A stretch of 64,000 bases of DNA from Thermomicrobiales bacterium (GTDB lineage: Bacteria > Chloroflexota > Chloroflexia > Thermomicrobiales > UBA6265), in assembly GCA_019637585.1 (NCBI GenBank), contig JAHBVL010000005.1, positions 62,001 through 126,000 of the forward strand, read 5' to 3'. The notes below the pieces were generated by a model that searched no databases, was not told the DNA's origin, and saw only the letters and a list, made by a program, of their open reading frames with translations. Below, in pieces: positions 45,946 through 54,261 of the stretch. A program made the translations under genes and the position numbers. How positions within the stretch are numbered: position 1 is the first letter of the stretch; every line of letters begins with the position of its first letter.

Positions 45946-46320
45946 TCAGGCCAATCGACGCACCAACGCTATACCGAGAATGCAGGCGGTGATGGCGAGG
46001 AGATTGCTGGACAGGATGTAGGCGGCCGCCCTGGCCACCTTCTCTTCGTCGAGCAGAACAACGGTTTCGTAGGAGAATGAGCTGAAGGTGGTGAACCCTC
46101 CCAGGACGCCCACCACCAGAAAGAGCCGGTAGGCAGGATCCAGCCCGGACCGCCGGATCAGGAACTCCATGATCACGCCGATCAGAAACGATCCGATGAT
46201 ATTGACGGTGAGTGTGCCCCAGGGAAATGCCGTGCCGAACCGATCGAGGATCGCCCGGCTCATGAAATAGCGGGCGTTCGCTCCGAGAAATCCGCCGATT
46301 CCTACCCAGAGCACCGTCAT
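45946..46320 (-). CDS. crcB: Fluoride ion channel FluC/CrcB
   Basis: A 124-residue four-span membrane protein that forms a dual-topology dimer exporting fluoride. The family signatures are present: GIGGFLGANARYFMSRAI at the N-terminus, FPWGTLTVNIIGSFLIG (the pore asparagine) and GVLGGFTTFSSFSYET (the phenylalanine box, about residues 73-88). The ATG at 46320 lacks its own strong ribosome-binding site but overlaps the stop of a nine-codon leader frame (TGATG). I saw no fluoride riboswitch upstream. It converges on the VOC gene. Confidence 0.94.
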   Translation of the reverse strand: MTVLWVGIGGFLGANARYFMSRAILDRFGTAFPWGTLTVNIIGSFLIGVIMEFLIRRSGLDPAYRLFLVVGVLGGFTTFSSFSYETVVLLDEEKVARAAAYILSSNLLAITACILGIALVRRLA

Positions 46321-46349
46321 CACCGCAAATCTCTGGCCTGATGCGTCAT
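46320..46349 (-). promoter_or_regulatory. Nine-codon leader frame coupled to crcB
   Basis: ATG at 46349-46347 is preceded by AAGGAG (46365-46360) at ten bases. The frame reads MTHQARDLR and stops at TGA, which overlaps the crcB start as TGATG. The strongest ribosome-binding site in the leader therefore drives the leader peptide, and crcB would be translated by re-initiation. Its small size makes it a hypothesis. Confidence 0.45.
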
Positions 46350-46383
46350 ATCAGTCTTTCTCCTTCGCACCCTGTTGATGGGA

Positions 46384-46584
46384 CTACGAGCCAGGAACAG
46401 CGTCACGCTGCGTCCACTGCCACCGTGTGACGAAGCATGTGGCGATCGTCGCGCCGATCAAGGCCAGCCCCGTGTCGCCTAGTGTATCGGTGTCGGCCCT
46501 TTCCAGTTCGGGCGAGTACCCACCACTCGCTCGTATCGTAGAGAAGAGTCGCAGCGATCGCGCGGCACGCCGAATCAGGGCCAT
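46384..46584 (-). CDS. Possible small membrane protein
   Basis: A 66-codon frame between crcB and the divergent PhnP-like gene. The product has a basic N-terminus, an acidic middle and a hydrophobic segment TGLALIGATIATCFVTRW near the C-terminus. The ribosome-binding site is poor, and I recognise no family. It is recorded because otherwise the 330-base interval 46324-46653 holds only the crcB leader. Confidence 0.3.
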   Translation of the reverse strand: MALIRRAARSLRLFSTIRASGGYSPELERADTDTLGDTGLALIGATIATCFVTRWQWTQRDAVPGS

Positions 46585-46653
46585 GCCTTCTATACTGAAA
46601 GGCTGGTGGTCCTGAGCGCGCGCGGCCGCGCGCGCTCTCTCACGTGCGAGGCG

Positions 46654-47424
46654 ATGCTCGAACTCACCTTTCTCGGCACAGGTACATCAAATGGCATACC
46701 GGTCATCGGCTGCGACTGCGAGGTCTGCACGTCGTCCGACCCACGCAATATCCGCAACCGGACATCGGCGGTAGTCCGGTGGGACGACACGGCGATCCTG
46801 ATCGACACGAGTCCAGAATTGCGTTTGCAGTCGCGGGCCAACGGACTGAATCGCATCGACGCCGTGGTCTACACCCATGCCCACGCCGACCACACCGGCG
46901 GGCTCGACGACCTTCGCCGCTTCAACGAGATCAATCAGGCCCATCTCCCGGTCTATGCCAGTCCCATCACCGCCGAGATGCTGCGCGATCGGTACTCCTA
47001 TGCATTCGTCGATCACTTTCCCTTCTACGGCGGCAAACCCGATCTCACGTTGCACGAGTTCGTGGGTCCTTTTGATATCGGGGGGAAGGTGGTGACGCCG
47101 GTTCCTCTCATGCATGGCCAATTGCCCATTTCCGGTTTTCGATTTGGCTCGCTCGGTTACGTGACCGACGCCAAAACGATTCCACCGGAGTCGCTGGAGT
47201 TGTTGCGAGGGGTCGACGTGCTGGTTCTCAATGCGTTGCGCGAACGCGCCCATCCCACCCACCTGAGCATCAGCGAAGCGGTGGAGATCGCCACCGATCT
47301 GGCGCCCCGGCAGACCTGGCTCGTCCATCTGTCACACGAAACCAGCCACGCCCAGGCCACCGCGCTCCTGCCCGAGGGGATCGGCGTCGCCTACGACGGT
47401 TTGACAGTCACTGCCCGCGAATGA
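46654..47424 (+). CDS. Metallo-beta-lactamase-fold hydrolase, PhnP-like
   Basis: A 256-residue enzyme of the PhnP/RNase Z-like branch. The N-terminus has LTFLGTGTSNGIPVIGCD followed by CEVC, the cysteine-rich motif typical of PhnP phosphodiesterases. The metal-binding HxHxDH is THAHADHTGG (about residues 74-83), and later ligands lie in PLMHGQLPISGF and LVHLSHETSHAQ. Likely substrates are cyclic phosphodiesters or nucleotides. An in-frame start 48 bases upstream gives a low-similarity leader. Its stop overlaps the next start (ATGA). Confidence 0.88.
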   Translation: MLELTFLGTGTSNGIPVIGCDCEVCTSSDPRNIRNRTSAVVRWDDTAILIDTSPELRLQSRANGLNRIDAVVYTHAHADHTGGLDDLRRFNEINQAHLPVYASPITAEMLRDRYSYAFVDHFPFYGGKPDLTLHEFVGPFDIGGKVVTPVPLMHGQLPISGFRFGSLGYVTDAKTIPPESLELLRGVDVLVLNALRERAHPTHLSISEAVEIATDLAPRQTWLVHLSHETSHAQATALLPEGIGVAYDGLTVTARE

Positions 47425-48350
47425 CCGCCGCTGAAGCCACCACCGTGCTCCCGGCTCCGGGCCGGCGTGCCCACTCCTGGATGCCCGAGCTGGCGCTGCT
47501 GACCACCATCAGCCTCTGGTCGTCGACCTTTGTCGTGACCAAAGACCAGCTCGACCGCTTTCATCCGATGGCGTTCATCTTCGTCCGCTTCCTGCTGATG
47601 ATGACGATGGCCATCGTCATCATGGTCATCCGGGAGCGGGGCATTCCCCTGCCGGAAAAACGGCATCTCTGGCAGTTCGTAGCGACCGGCATCACCGGTT
47701 ACACGATCTACCAGCTTGGTTTTGTGCTGAGTCTCGACCGCACGTCGGTCTTCGCCAGCTCGCTGCTCATCGCCACAAGCCCCCTCTTCACCATGGTCTT
47801 TCTCTCGCTGATCGGAGAGAAATCGCCCTGGCTGAGCTGGGTGGGACTGGGCATCGCCGTGGTAGGCATCGCCCTCTTTCTGGTCGACAAGCGGGGCGGA
47901 GAACGGTCGCTGTCCGGCGACCTGCTGGCGATCATGGCCGCCGCGTCGTTCGCCGCCTATGGCATCATCAACCGTCCATTGGCACGAGCCTATCCGCCCG
48001 CAACCTACACCGCCTGGGCGATAACCTTCGGCACGATCCCCCTGTTGATCGCCGGACTCCCCCAGGCCATGGAGCAGAACTGGACCGCCATCCCTGCTTC
48101 CAGCTGGCTGGCCGTCCTCTACATGGTCATCTTCCCGGTCTATGTGGCCTATATGCTCTGGAATTTCGGCATCAAGCATCGCGGCGCCGCTCTGGCATCG
48201 AGCTTTGGACTGCTGGTGCCCATTCTGAGCGGACTGCTCTCGGTCGCATTTTTCGATGAACGCTTTGGCGCGATAAAGCTAGCCGGCGCAGCGCTCGCAC
48301 TGGCCGGCTTGCTCATCATTCGGGTTGGGGCGATTCGCGCCTCGACCTGA
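47421..48350 (+). CDS. DMT superfamily (EamA) transporter
   Basis: A 309-residue, ten-span protein with two EamA repeats: LTTISLWSSTFVVTKDQL in the first span and, in the second half, DLLAIMAAASFAAYGIINRP. It starts within the stop of the PhnP-like gene, so translation is coupled. Such proteins export amino acids, nucleosides or drugs; the substrate is unknown. It converges on the cysteine-rich protein gene with 12 bases between the stops. Confidence 0.9.
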   Translation: MTAAEATTVLPAPGRRAHSWMPELALLTTISLWSSTFVVTKDQLDRFHPMAFIFVRFLLMMTMAIVIMVIRERGIPLPEKRHLWQFVATGITGYTIYQLGFVLSLDRTSVFASSLLIATSPLFTMVFLSLIGEKSPWLSWVGLGIAVVGIALFLVDKRGGERSLSGDLLAIMAAASFAAYGIINRPLARAYPPATYTAWAITFGTIPLLIAGLPQAMEQNWTAIPASSWLAVLYMVIFPVYVAYMLWNFGIKHRGAALASSFGLLVPILSGLLSVAFFDERFGAIKLAGAALALAGLLIIRVGAIRAST

Positions 48351-48362
48351 CGGTTCTTCTGT

Positions 48363-49220
48363 CTATTGCGCCTCGTGCTGCTTTTTCTCTCGCACGATCG
48401 CCGCTCCCAGAACTGCCGCTCCGCCGAGCACCGCAGCGCCGGCTGCCAGGGAGGAAGAACCGGTCGTCGAGCCCGATCCGGTGTTGGGAAGACTCGCCAC
48501 CTTTTCGCCGTTCACGTTCCCAGGCGGTTTTGTGCCACCATCCGAACAGCAGCTTACCGAGCAACTTCCACTCTCACAGCAACAACCACGATCGCAATCC
48601 TTGTCGCTCGAACAACCCTCATCCGACTCGCATGGCCCGTCCTGGCATACGCCATCGCAGCATTCGGTACCCGAAGAGCAGCCCTCAACCTGACAGACGT
48701 TGTTGACGCAAAGGTGCTCCTCACACGGCCCGGCCGGCCCATTGCCGGCGCAATCGCTATGCCCGCAGCAATTGCCGCTGACGACCGTTCCATTACAGCA
48801 AACGGAGCCGGATGGCGCCGGGCAGTCGAGCGTGATGCCGCAATCTGCCTGCACTACACCGCATACACCGGGGAAATCCTCACACGTCTGGGGCTGGCAG
48901 CATTCCGTTCCGGAACAGGTGCTCCCTTCCGCACAGCAGGTCGTGCCGCCGCAGCATTGCTCTCCTGCATCGCATTTCTCCCCAAGACCGCAGCAGGTTC
49001 CCTCGCCAAGCACAAAGGAACAGTAAAACCCGTTGCAGCAATAGACTGGTCCGAGTCCGGCGCAATCGCCGTGGTCATCACATGGCCAACCGCCAGCTTC
49101 CGCCGACTGCTTGACAGCGGCAACGCCGGCGCTCCCAGCGATGATGCCTTTGAGCAGCGAGCGTCTCGACGTGCCTGCGGCCAGCGATTTGGTCAGCCTG
49201 TCGAATCTGTGTCCGTCCAT
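48363..49220 (-). CDS. Cysteine-rich exported protein with LPNTG tail
   Basis: A 285-residue protein. The twin-arginine signal SRRSLLKGIIAGSAGVAA is at about residues 18-35. Between about 45 and 235 I count 40 cysteines, mostly as CC pairs and CxxxxC units, separated by Gly, Ser, Asp and Thr; this looks like a disulfide-knotted array. The tail has SLPNTGSGSTTGSSS, a hydrophobic segment and the basic REKKQ end, a sorting signal like that of the polyaspartate protein. It should be surface-located. GGAG precedes the ATG. Function unknown; metal binding or a structural spacer are possible. Confidence 0.85.
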   Translation of the reverse strand: MDGHRFDRLTKSLAAGTSRRSLLKGIIAGSAGVAAVKQSAEAGGWPCDDHGDCAGLGPVYCCNGFYCSFVLGEGTCCGLGEKCDAGEQCCGGTTCCAEGSTCSGTECCQPQTCEDFPGVCGVVQADCGITLDCPAPSGSVCCNGTVVSGNCCGHSDCAGNGPAGPCEEHLCVNNVCQVEGCSSGTECCDGVCQDGPCESDEGCSSDKDCDRGCCCESGSCSVSCCSDGGTKPPGNVNGEKVASLPNTGSGSTTGSSSLAAGAAVLGGAAVLGAAIVREKKQHEAQ

Positions 49221-49248
49221 ATGCGTCTCCGTTCAGCGCCCCTTGCCC

Positions 49249-49275
49249 AAAAAAAGCACCGGCTCGTGCCGGAGC
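49249..49275 (-). terminator. Rho-independent terminator of the beta-galactosidase operon
   Basis: Read on the minus strand, GCTCCGGC and GCCGGTGC form a stem with one mismatch around an ACGA loop and are followed directly by seven T residues. It lies about 120 bases after the last gene of the minus-strand operon and before the cysteine-rich protein gene. Confidence 0.82.
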
Positions 49276-49394
49276 GCAATCCACAGTGCCTGCGTATGTG
49301 CAATGAGCAGCCTACCGGGTGTCGCCACAAACGTCAAAATCGCGCCTTAGAAACCTGTTGGTGGCCCAAAATCAAAAGGGGTGCGTGTCATCCT

Positions 49395-50210
49395 TCAAAC
49401 TGGCGTGGCCATACCGGGGAAGAGTGGAGCCCAGTCGCGCTGCCGAACGACCGCTTCTCCCACCTCCAAAGCCGCTTCGATCGTTCGACGCTTCTCCGGT
49501 CCGCAGACCCAACGGTCGAACAGAGCGGGGGAGCACAGCATGACCACTGCCGGTGGTGAGAACCTGTCGGACAGCTGCCGCCAAACCCGGTCGAGCGCCG
49601 GCAAAGAGATCTCGCCGGGTCGCAACTCGGCGGGAAAGGCATCGAACGTGGTCACTTTGCGGATCATGCCGTCGCTGATCTCGGCGATCAGACCGATCAC
49701 CAGACCGTCGTCACCGATCACCGCCAGCGCCACGCTGGCCGGTTCCTGGATCTGAAGGACGATCGCCTCGATTCCTTCATAGGTCCAGCCATTCCAGCTT
49801 CGCTCTTTGGGCGGGACGGCGACATATCCCTCGCCATCTCCCCAAACGAGTTCTGCGACACGCCGGTAGTACTGGTCGAGCTGCAGCGTACGCCCCGTGG
49901 CGTCCTGCGCCGTCGCCGCGACCGACTGGAGATGCGCGCGATCGATCACATGGACGCGGTCCCACTCACCCCGTGCATGGAGCTCGTTCGCCAACGCACT
50001 GGGGTCGGAAACCGACTCGATGCCAAGATCGCCACGCCGGCCGGACTGGCTATCGACGATGTTGAGCACGTCGCCCCGCTCGTGCAGGACGAACAATCCA
50101 TGCTCATCCGGCGAACCTGCCCGGATGTACTGGCCGGGCGGAAAATACTGGCCGATGGCCCGCCAGGTGCGAGGATCGAGATCGACCAGCTCCCAGTTCG
50201 GATCGATCAT
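49395..50210 (-). CDS. Hypothetical protein of the beta-galactosidase operon
   Basis: A 271-residue soluble protein I cannot place in a family. It opens with WELVDLDPRTWRAIGQYFPPG, has a central alpha/beta region (RVHVIDRAHLQSVAATAQDA) and a later part with paired strands, VALAVIGDDGLVIGLIAEI, then VTTFDAFPAEL. No signal peptide or membrane span. It overlaps the GH35 gene by four bases, so its product is made with the enzyme and probably acts on the same substrate or senses it. Confidence 0.8.
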   Translation of the reverse strand: MIDPNWELVDLDPRTWRAIGQYFPPGQYIRAGSPDEHGLFVLHERGDVLNIVDSQSGRRGDLGIESVSDPSALANELHARGEWDRVHVIDRAHLQSVAATAQDATGRTLQLDQYYRRVAELVWGDGEGYVAVPPKERSWNGWTYEGIEAIVLQIQEPASVALAVIGDDGLVIGLIAEISDGMIRKVTTFDAFPAELRPGEISLPALDRVWRQLSDRFSPPAVVMLCSPALFDRWVCGPEKRRTIEAALEVGEAVVRQRDWAPLFPGMATPV

Positions 50211-52246
50211 CGTGCACCTCGTGCTTCCGCCGGCGGCGTCACATCGAACACCCGCACCGAATATCCTTCGATCGCCACCGCGAGCTCATCCTTCGATTCG
50301 ACCGCGCTGTTGACGCTCCAGACCGACTCGAAACGATGCTCGCCGTCGAATCGCACGACCGCTTCGGACGCTTCGCTGGTTGGATTCGCCAGAAAGAGCA
50401 GCGTGTCTTCATTTCGGCGCAGAATAGACAACTCGACAGGGCTGTCCTCGAGCCGGAACTGCGCGTGGCCATCGAGGCTGTCGACAACATCCCGCAGCTG
50501 TTCCGTTTCCGACCAGACCAGCTCACCTCGCCCCATGTCAGTTCGTCCCGGTTCACTCAGAAAGCGAGCCATCAGCTCGGATTGCCGCAAGCGTGGGTCT
50601 AATTTCGGCATACCCGGACCGATCACCAACCTTCCCCCATCCTCGACATAGCCGAGCAACGCTTCCTGATCGGCGGGGTCCATGAAGTCGATCGTTTGCA
50701 GATAGATCGTGTCGTACTGGTCGAGTCTCTTCGGGTCGACGTGCGTGTCGCCGAGGTCATAGGCGATGCCGCGACGCTTCAGAGACTCCGCCGCCTGGCC
50801 GATCCAGTTGTCGGACCGGTTGTAGTCCGATTCAAAACGCGGATCCCATCGCAGACCGAGATCGGGTTCGATATCGAACAACTCCTTCGGCAACCCGAGC
50901 AGATCGGCGTGCGCCACATTCAGCGTGGTCATCATCCTGGCATGACGGCTGATGTCGAAACCGAGCATCAGCATGGCGCTCGCATCCCGCTCGTACTCCC
51001 AAAGGGGATATCGCCGCAAGAACGCACTCAACCGGTGGTAGAAGTCGGCGTAGTCGTCGCGATACTCGCCATGCCGGTCGATCGGACTCCCCTGCCAGCG
51101 ATCGCGCTCGACCAGCATGTAGAAATTGATCGCTTTCAGCCCGTTCATCAGCGCACTGAGCGTCACGAACTCGTGCTCTTCCGGCAGGAAGGTACGATGG
51201 TGATGACTCCACAGCCCGCATCCGAATTCCGGCACGAAGGGCAACTTCGTCACCCCGGCCAGAAACCGCATGCGTCGGGCGACGGTGCGGTAGTCGTCCT
51301 GGTTGCAGTAAAGATTCATCCCCACCCAGTCGATATCCGGATCGCTCTCCATACGACCGACATCGAGGGGTGTGACGATCTGCCAGGCGATGTCGTGGAA
51401 AACCGGCACGCCCTGCAGTCCGCGTTCCCGCATCATCCGGGCAATCCGCGCCACGCTCCAGCGAATCTGATGTTCCTTGTACGCGACCCAGTCGAGATGA
51501 AGCGGCAGGTCGGCAGCACCGGCCACACCGCAATCGCGCGGCGGTTCGACGTCGGCAAAAGCTGGATGGTCGGTCCTGTATTCCGCATTGAGCTCGTGGA
51601 TCGAGCTGTACCGCTCACTCAGAAACTGCCGGTAGAGGGCAAGCGACGCGTCGCTGTAATCCGTGGCGTAAGGCTGATCGTGAAAGAGGTAGCAGGTCTC
51701 ATTGTCACTTTGCACCGCGACGATGCATCCCCCCGGCGCCAGGTGCCGGTTGATGATCGGCATGACCTGATCGAACCATCCGCCCACCGCGTCGTAGAAG
51801 ACCTCACTGGCGTACGACGGAACGGGAAATGGCTTCGGCGGATGCAGTCCCCACGCCGCGTCGTAGTGCACGGAGCCGCTGGCGGTTCGTGACTGCACGG
51901 CAGGGTCATCCAGCACCCAGGCGGGGAACCCGAAGTCGGTGAGCTCGGCATTGATCAGCGGACCCGGCCGCACCATCAGCCAGAGTCCCTTTTCTTCGCA
52001 CAATCGCATAAACGCTTCGACATCCTTGCGGTCGTCGATCGATCCCCAGTCGTAGACGCCAGGCTCGATCTCATGCGTCGACCACGGGATGTAGGTTTCC
52101 ACCATTCCGAAACCGAGCTCGATCACCTGGTCGAGGATCTTTGGCCAGAGGGCGCGCTCCAGCCGCCAGTAGTGCACGCTGCCGGAATAGACAGGCACAT
52201 GCTGCCCATCGACCACCAGACCCTGGTTTGATAATGTCACTGCCAC
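50207..52246 (-). CDS. Beta-galactosidase, GH35-like
   Basis: A 679-residue glycoside hydrolase. The N-terminal barrel begins VYSGSVHYWRLERALWPKIL and GMVETYIPWSTHEIEPGVYDW, classic for GH35. The acid/base glutamate lies in IVAVQSDNETCYLF (about residue 161) and the nucleophile in KLPFVPEFGCGLW (about 336). GH35 enzymes normally have QxENE at the acid/base; QSDNE here is a variant. There is no signal peptide, so it acts on imported oligosaccharide in the cytoplasm. The GTG at 52246, nine bases after GGAG, is preferred over a TTG at 52252. Confidence 0.87.
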   Translation of the reverse strand: MAVTLSNQGLVVDGQHVPVYSGSVHYWRLERALWPKILDQVIELGFGMVETYIPWSTHEIEPGVYDWGSIDDRKDVEAFMRLCEEKGLWLMVRPGPLINAELTDFGFPAWVLDDPAVQSRTASGSVHYDAAWGLHPPKPFPVPSYASEVFYDAVGGWFDQVMPIINRHLAPGGCIVAVQSDNETCYLFHDQPYATDYSDASLALYRQFLSERYSSIHELNAEYRTDHPAFADVEPPRDCGVAGAADLPLHLDWVAYKEHQIRWSVARIARMMRERGLQGVPVFHDIAWQIVTPLDVGRMESDPDIDWVGMNLYCNQDDYRTVARRMRFLAGVTKLPFVPEFGCGLWSHHHRTFLPEEHEFVTLSALMNGLKAINFYMLVERDRWQGSPIDRHGEYRDDYADFYHRLSAFLRRYPLWEYERDASAMLMLGFDISRHARMMTTLNVAHADLLGLPKELFDIEPDLGLRWDPRFESDYNRSDNWIGQAAESLKRRGIAYDLGDTHVDPKRLDQYDTIYLQTIDFMDPADQEALLGYVEDGGRLVIGPGMPKLDPRLRQSELMARFLSEPGRTDMGRGELVWSETEQLRDVVDSLDGHAQFRLEDSPVELSILRRNEDTLLFLANPTSEASEAVVRFDGEHRFESVWSVNSAVESKDELAVAIEGYSVRVFDVTPPAEARGAR

Positions 52247-52382
52247 CGGCAACTACTCCAGTCACTCAATCCGGGCCAACACGCCCGGCACCGGCACGGC
52301 GTGAGAACCATACGTAGCCTCGCCATTTCTGGCGCTCTCCGGAACACGCGTCCTACAGACTTGTTCACATCGGCATCCAAGA

Positions 52383-53222
52383 TCATCCTTTGATCGATCC
52401 TGCCGTCAGCCCTTCGATGATCTGTCGTTCGGCAAAGAGATAGAAGATCACAGCGGGCGTCATCGCCAGCGTGGCGAAGGCTAGAACGCGAGCCCAGTCG
52501 GTGCTGTACTGCCCGGAAAATTGCATCACGCCCAGCGGCAGTGTCCACAGCCGCTCGCTGTTCAGGGTCACCAGCGGCAAGAAGAAGCTGTTCCAGCTGA
52601 CAACCATCGTGAGAACCGCCACCGCCGCCAATCCCGGGCGCACGAGCGGCAGCAGAATCCTCCAGAAGAACTGGAACGGCGTGCCGCCGTCGACATAGCT
52701 GGCATCCTCCAGCTCCTGGGGAATCGCCATGAAAAAGTTGCGAAGAATGAGCACACTCACCGGCAGCTGAAAGGCCACCTGCGGCAGGATGACGCCCCAC
52801 ATCGTGTTGACCAGTCCCAGTTCGCGAATGACCAGATAGACCGGCAGAATGGCGATGGTGATCGGGCAGAGCAATCCCAGCATGTAGTAGGTGAAGAGGA
52901 GGTTGCGTCCCGAAAACCGAAACCGGGAGAAGACAAATGCGGCAGAGCTGGCCAGCGCCAACACCAGCAATGTCGTCACCAGCATGATCGACAGGCTGTT
53001 GCCCGCTTGCCGCCAGAACGAATCGCTCCGCAACACATCGGTGTAGTTCGTCCAGATTGGCGAGCGCGGCAGGGAAAACGGATTGGCCCGCACCTGTCCG
53101 GTTGTCTTGAATCCGCTGATCGCCGCGACCGCGATCGGCACCAGAATGATCACCGCCATGACGATGAGCACGACATATCTGGCGATCAGCCCCGCGAGCG
53201 ACATCCGGCCCGGTCCATTCAC
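52383..53222 (-). CDS. Carbohydrate ABC transporter permease, MalG type
   Basis: A 279-residue six-span permease. The coupling loop is DASYVDGGTPFQFFWRILLPL (split; about residues 190-210), and the C-terminus AERQIIEGLTAGSIKG is family-typical. GTG start with AGAAGGG upstream. It lies 24 bases after the MalF-type gene and 130 bases before the GH35 gene; that gap holds a short GC-rich hairpin (CCGGGC/GCCCGG, 52271-52288). Confidence 0.92.
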   Translation of the reverse strand: MNGPGRMSLAGLIARYVVLIVMAVIILVPIAVAAISGFKTTGQVRANPFSLPRSPIWTNYTDVLRSDSFWRQAGNSLSIMLVTTLLVLALASSAAFVFSRFRFSGRNLLFTYYMLGLLCPITIAILPVYLVIRELGLVNTMWGVILPQVAFQLPVSVLILRNFFMAIPQELEDASYVDGGTPFQFFWRILLPLVRPGLAAVAVLTMVVSWNSFFLPLVTLNSERLWTLPLGVMQFSGQYSTDWARVLAFATLAMTPAVIFYLFAERQIIEGLTAGSIKG

Positions 53223-53246
53223 GCCCTTCTACCCCCCGCTGCACGT

Positions 53247-54197
53247 TCAGGCGAGCGCATTGTCATAGTCCCGGCTCAAGACGAATCGCTGATAGAGCAA
53301 CGCAAAACCAAAACAGATGCCGAAGATCACCAGCGACACCGCCGCCCCATAGCCGATCTCGAAACGCTGGAAGCTGTACTTGTACATGTAGGTGGCCATT
53401 GTTTCGGTGGCATTGACTGGCCCGCCCTGCGTCATCACCCAGATCAGATCGAAAAACTGCAGCGAACCGATCACCGAGAGAAAGACCGATATCCGGATCG
53501 TCGGGCCCAGCAAGGGCAACACGACATCGAACACAACGCGCAATGGCGAAGCGCCATCGAGTTTGGCCGCATCTGTCAGCTCAGCGGGAATTCCCTGCAA
53601 CCCGGCCAGATAGAGAACAATGTGAAAACCGATGAATCGCCAGGTGATCACGACAAAAACAACGTACAGGACGATGTCCGGATCACCCAGCCAGGGCACG
53701 GCTTTGAAACCGGGGATCACACGCTCGAGAACATCGTTGATTCCCGAATTCGGTTGAAGCAGAAACGACCAGATGACCGCCGTCACAACCTCGGAGAGCA
53801 CATAGGGGAGAAAGAAGACCGTTCGGAAGAATGCCCGCCCGCGTATGTTGCCGCTCGCCAGAATCGCCAGCACGATCGCCAGCGGCAGCTGTATCAACAG
53901 CGAGAGGAGGAGAATGGTCACGTTGTGCCGAAGCGCCTTCCGAAAGAGGCCATCGCTCAGCACATTGCGGAAATTGTCGATACCCACGTTGTCGGTGAGT
54001 GGTCCGAGTCCGTTCCAATCGAACATCCCGTAGTAGGCTGCCCGAAAGAGGGGATAGAAGACCAGGAGCGAATAGAGCGCGATCGACGGCAGCAGAAACG
54101 CCGCAACCGTCAACATCCGGCCCGTGTTGAATTGCCGTCGCATTCGGTTTGGCGGAGCCGCGGAAATCTCCATAGCGGAAGCACGAGACTGCATCAT
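53247..54197 (-). CDS. Carbohydrate ABC transporter permease, MalF type
   Basis: A 316-residue six-span permease with the first span LTVAAFLLPSIALYSLLVF at about 28-46 and the coupling loop DAAKLDGASPLRVVFDVVLPL (split; about 211-231). Two ATG codons in a row begin the gene, with GGAG seven bases upstream. A strong hairpin in the 64-base gap separates it from the binding-protein gene. Confidence 0.92.
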   Translation of the reverse strand: MMQSRASAMEISAAPPNRMRRQFNTGRMLTVAAFLLPSIALYSLLVFYPLFRAAYYGMFDWNGLGPLTDNVGIDNFRNVLSDGLFRKALRHNVTILLLSLLIQLPLAIVLAILASGNIRGRAFFRTVFFLPYVLSEVVTAVIWSFLLQPNSGINDVLERVIPGFKAVPWLGDPDIVLYVVFVVITWRFIGFHIVLYLAGLQGIPAELTDAAKLDGASPLRVVFDVVLPLLGPTIRISVFLSVIGSLQFFDLIWVMTQGGPVNATETMATYMYKYSFQRFEIGYGAAVSLVIFGICFGFALLYQRFVLSRDYDNALA

Positions 54198-54208
54198 GAG
54201 GACTCCCG

Positions 54209-54244
54209 CGGCGCGATGCTCGCGTCATTGCGAGCACCGCGCCG
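54209..54244 (-). other. Stem-loop between binding-protein and permease genes
   Basis: Arms CGGCGCGATGCTCGC and GCGAGCACCGCGCCG pair over 15 bases with a single mismatch around a six-base loop. It lies directly after the binding-protein stop and before the first permease. In maltose operons of other bacteria hairpins at this site protect the binding-protein message and give it an excess over the permeases; the same effect is likely here. Confidence 0.78.
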
Positions 54245-54261
54245 GACGGAGCGTGGCTTGC

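Noticed and set aside
46324-46400. Fluoride riboswitch before crcB
   Set aside because: The conserved crcB-motif core and pseudoknot pairing are not present; only a leader frame was found.
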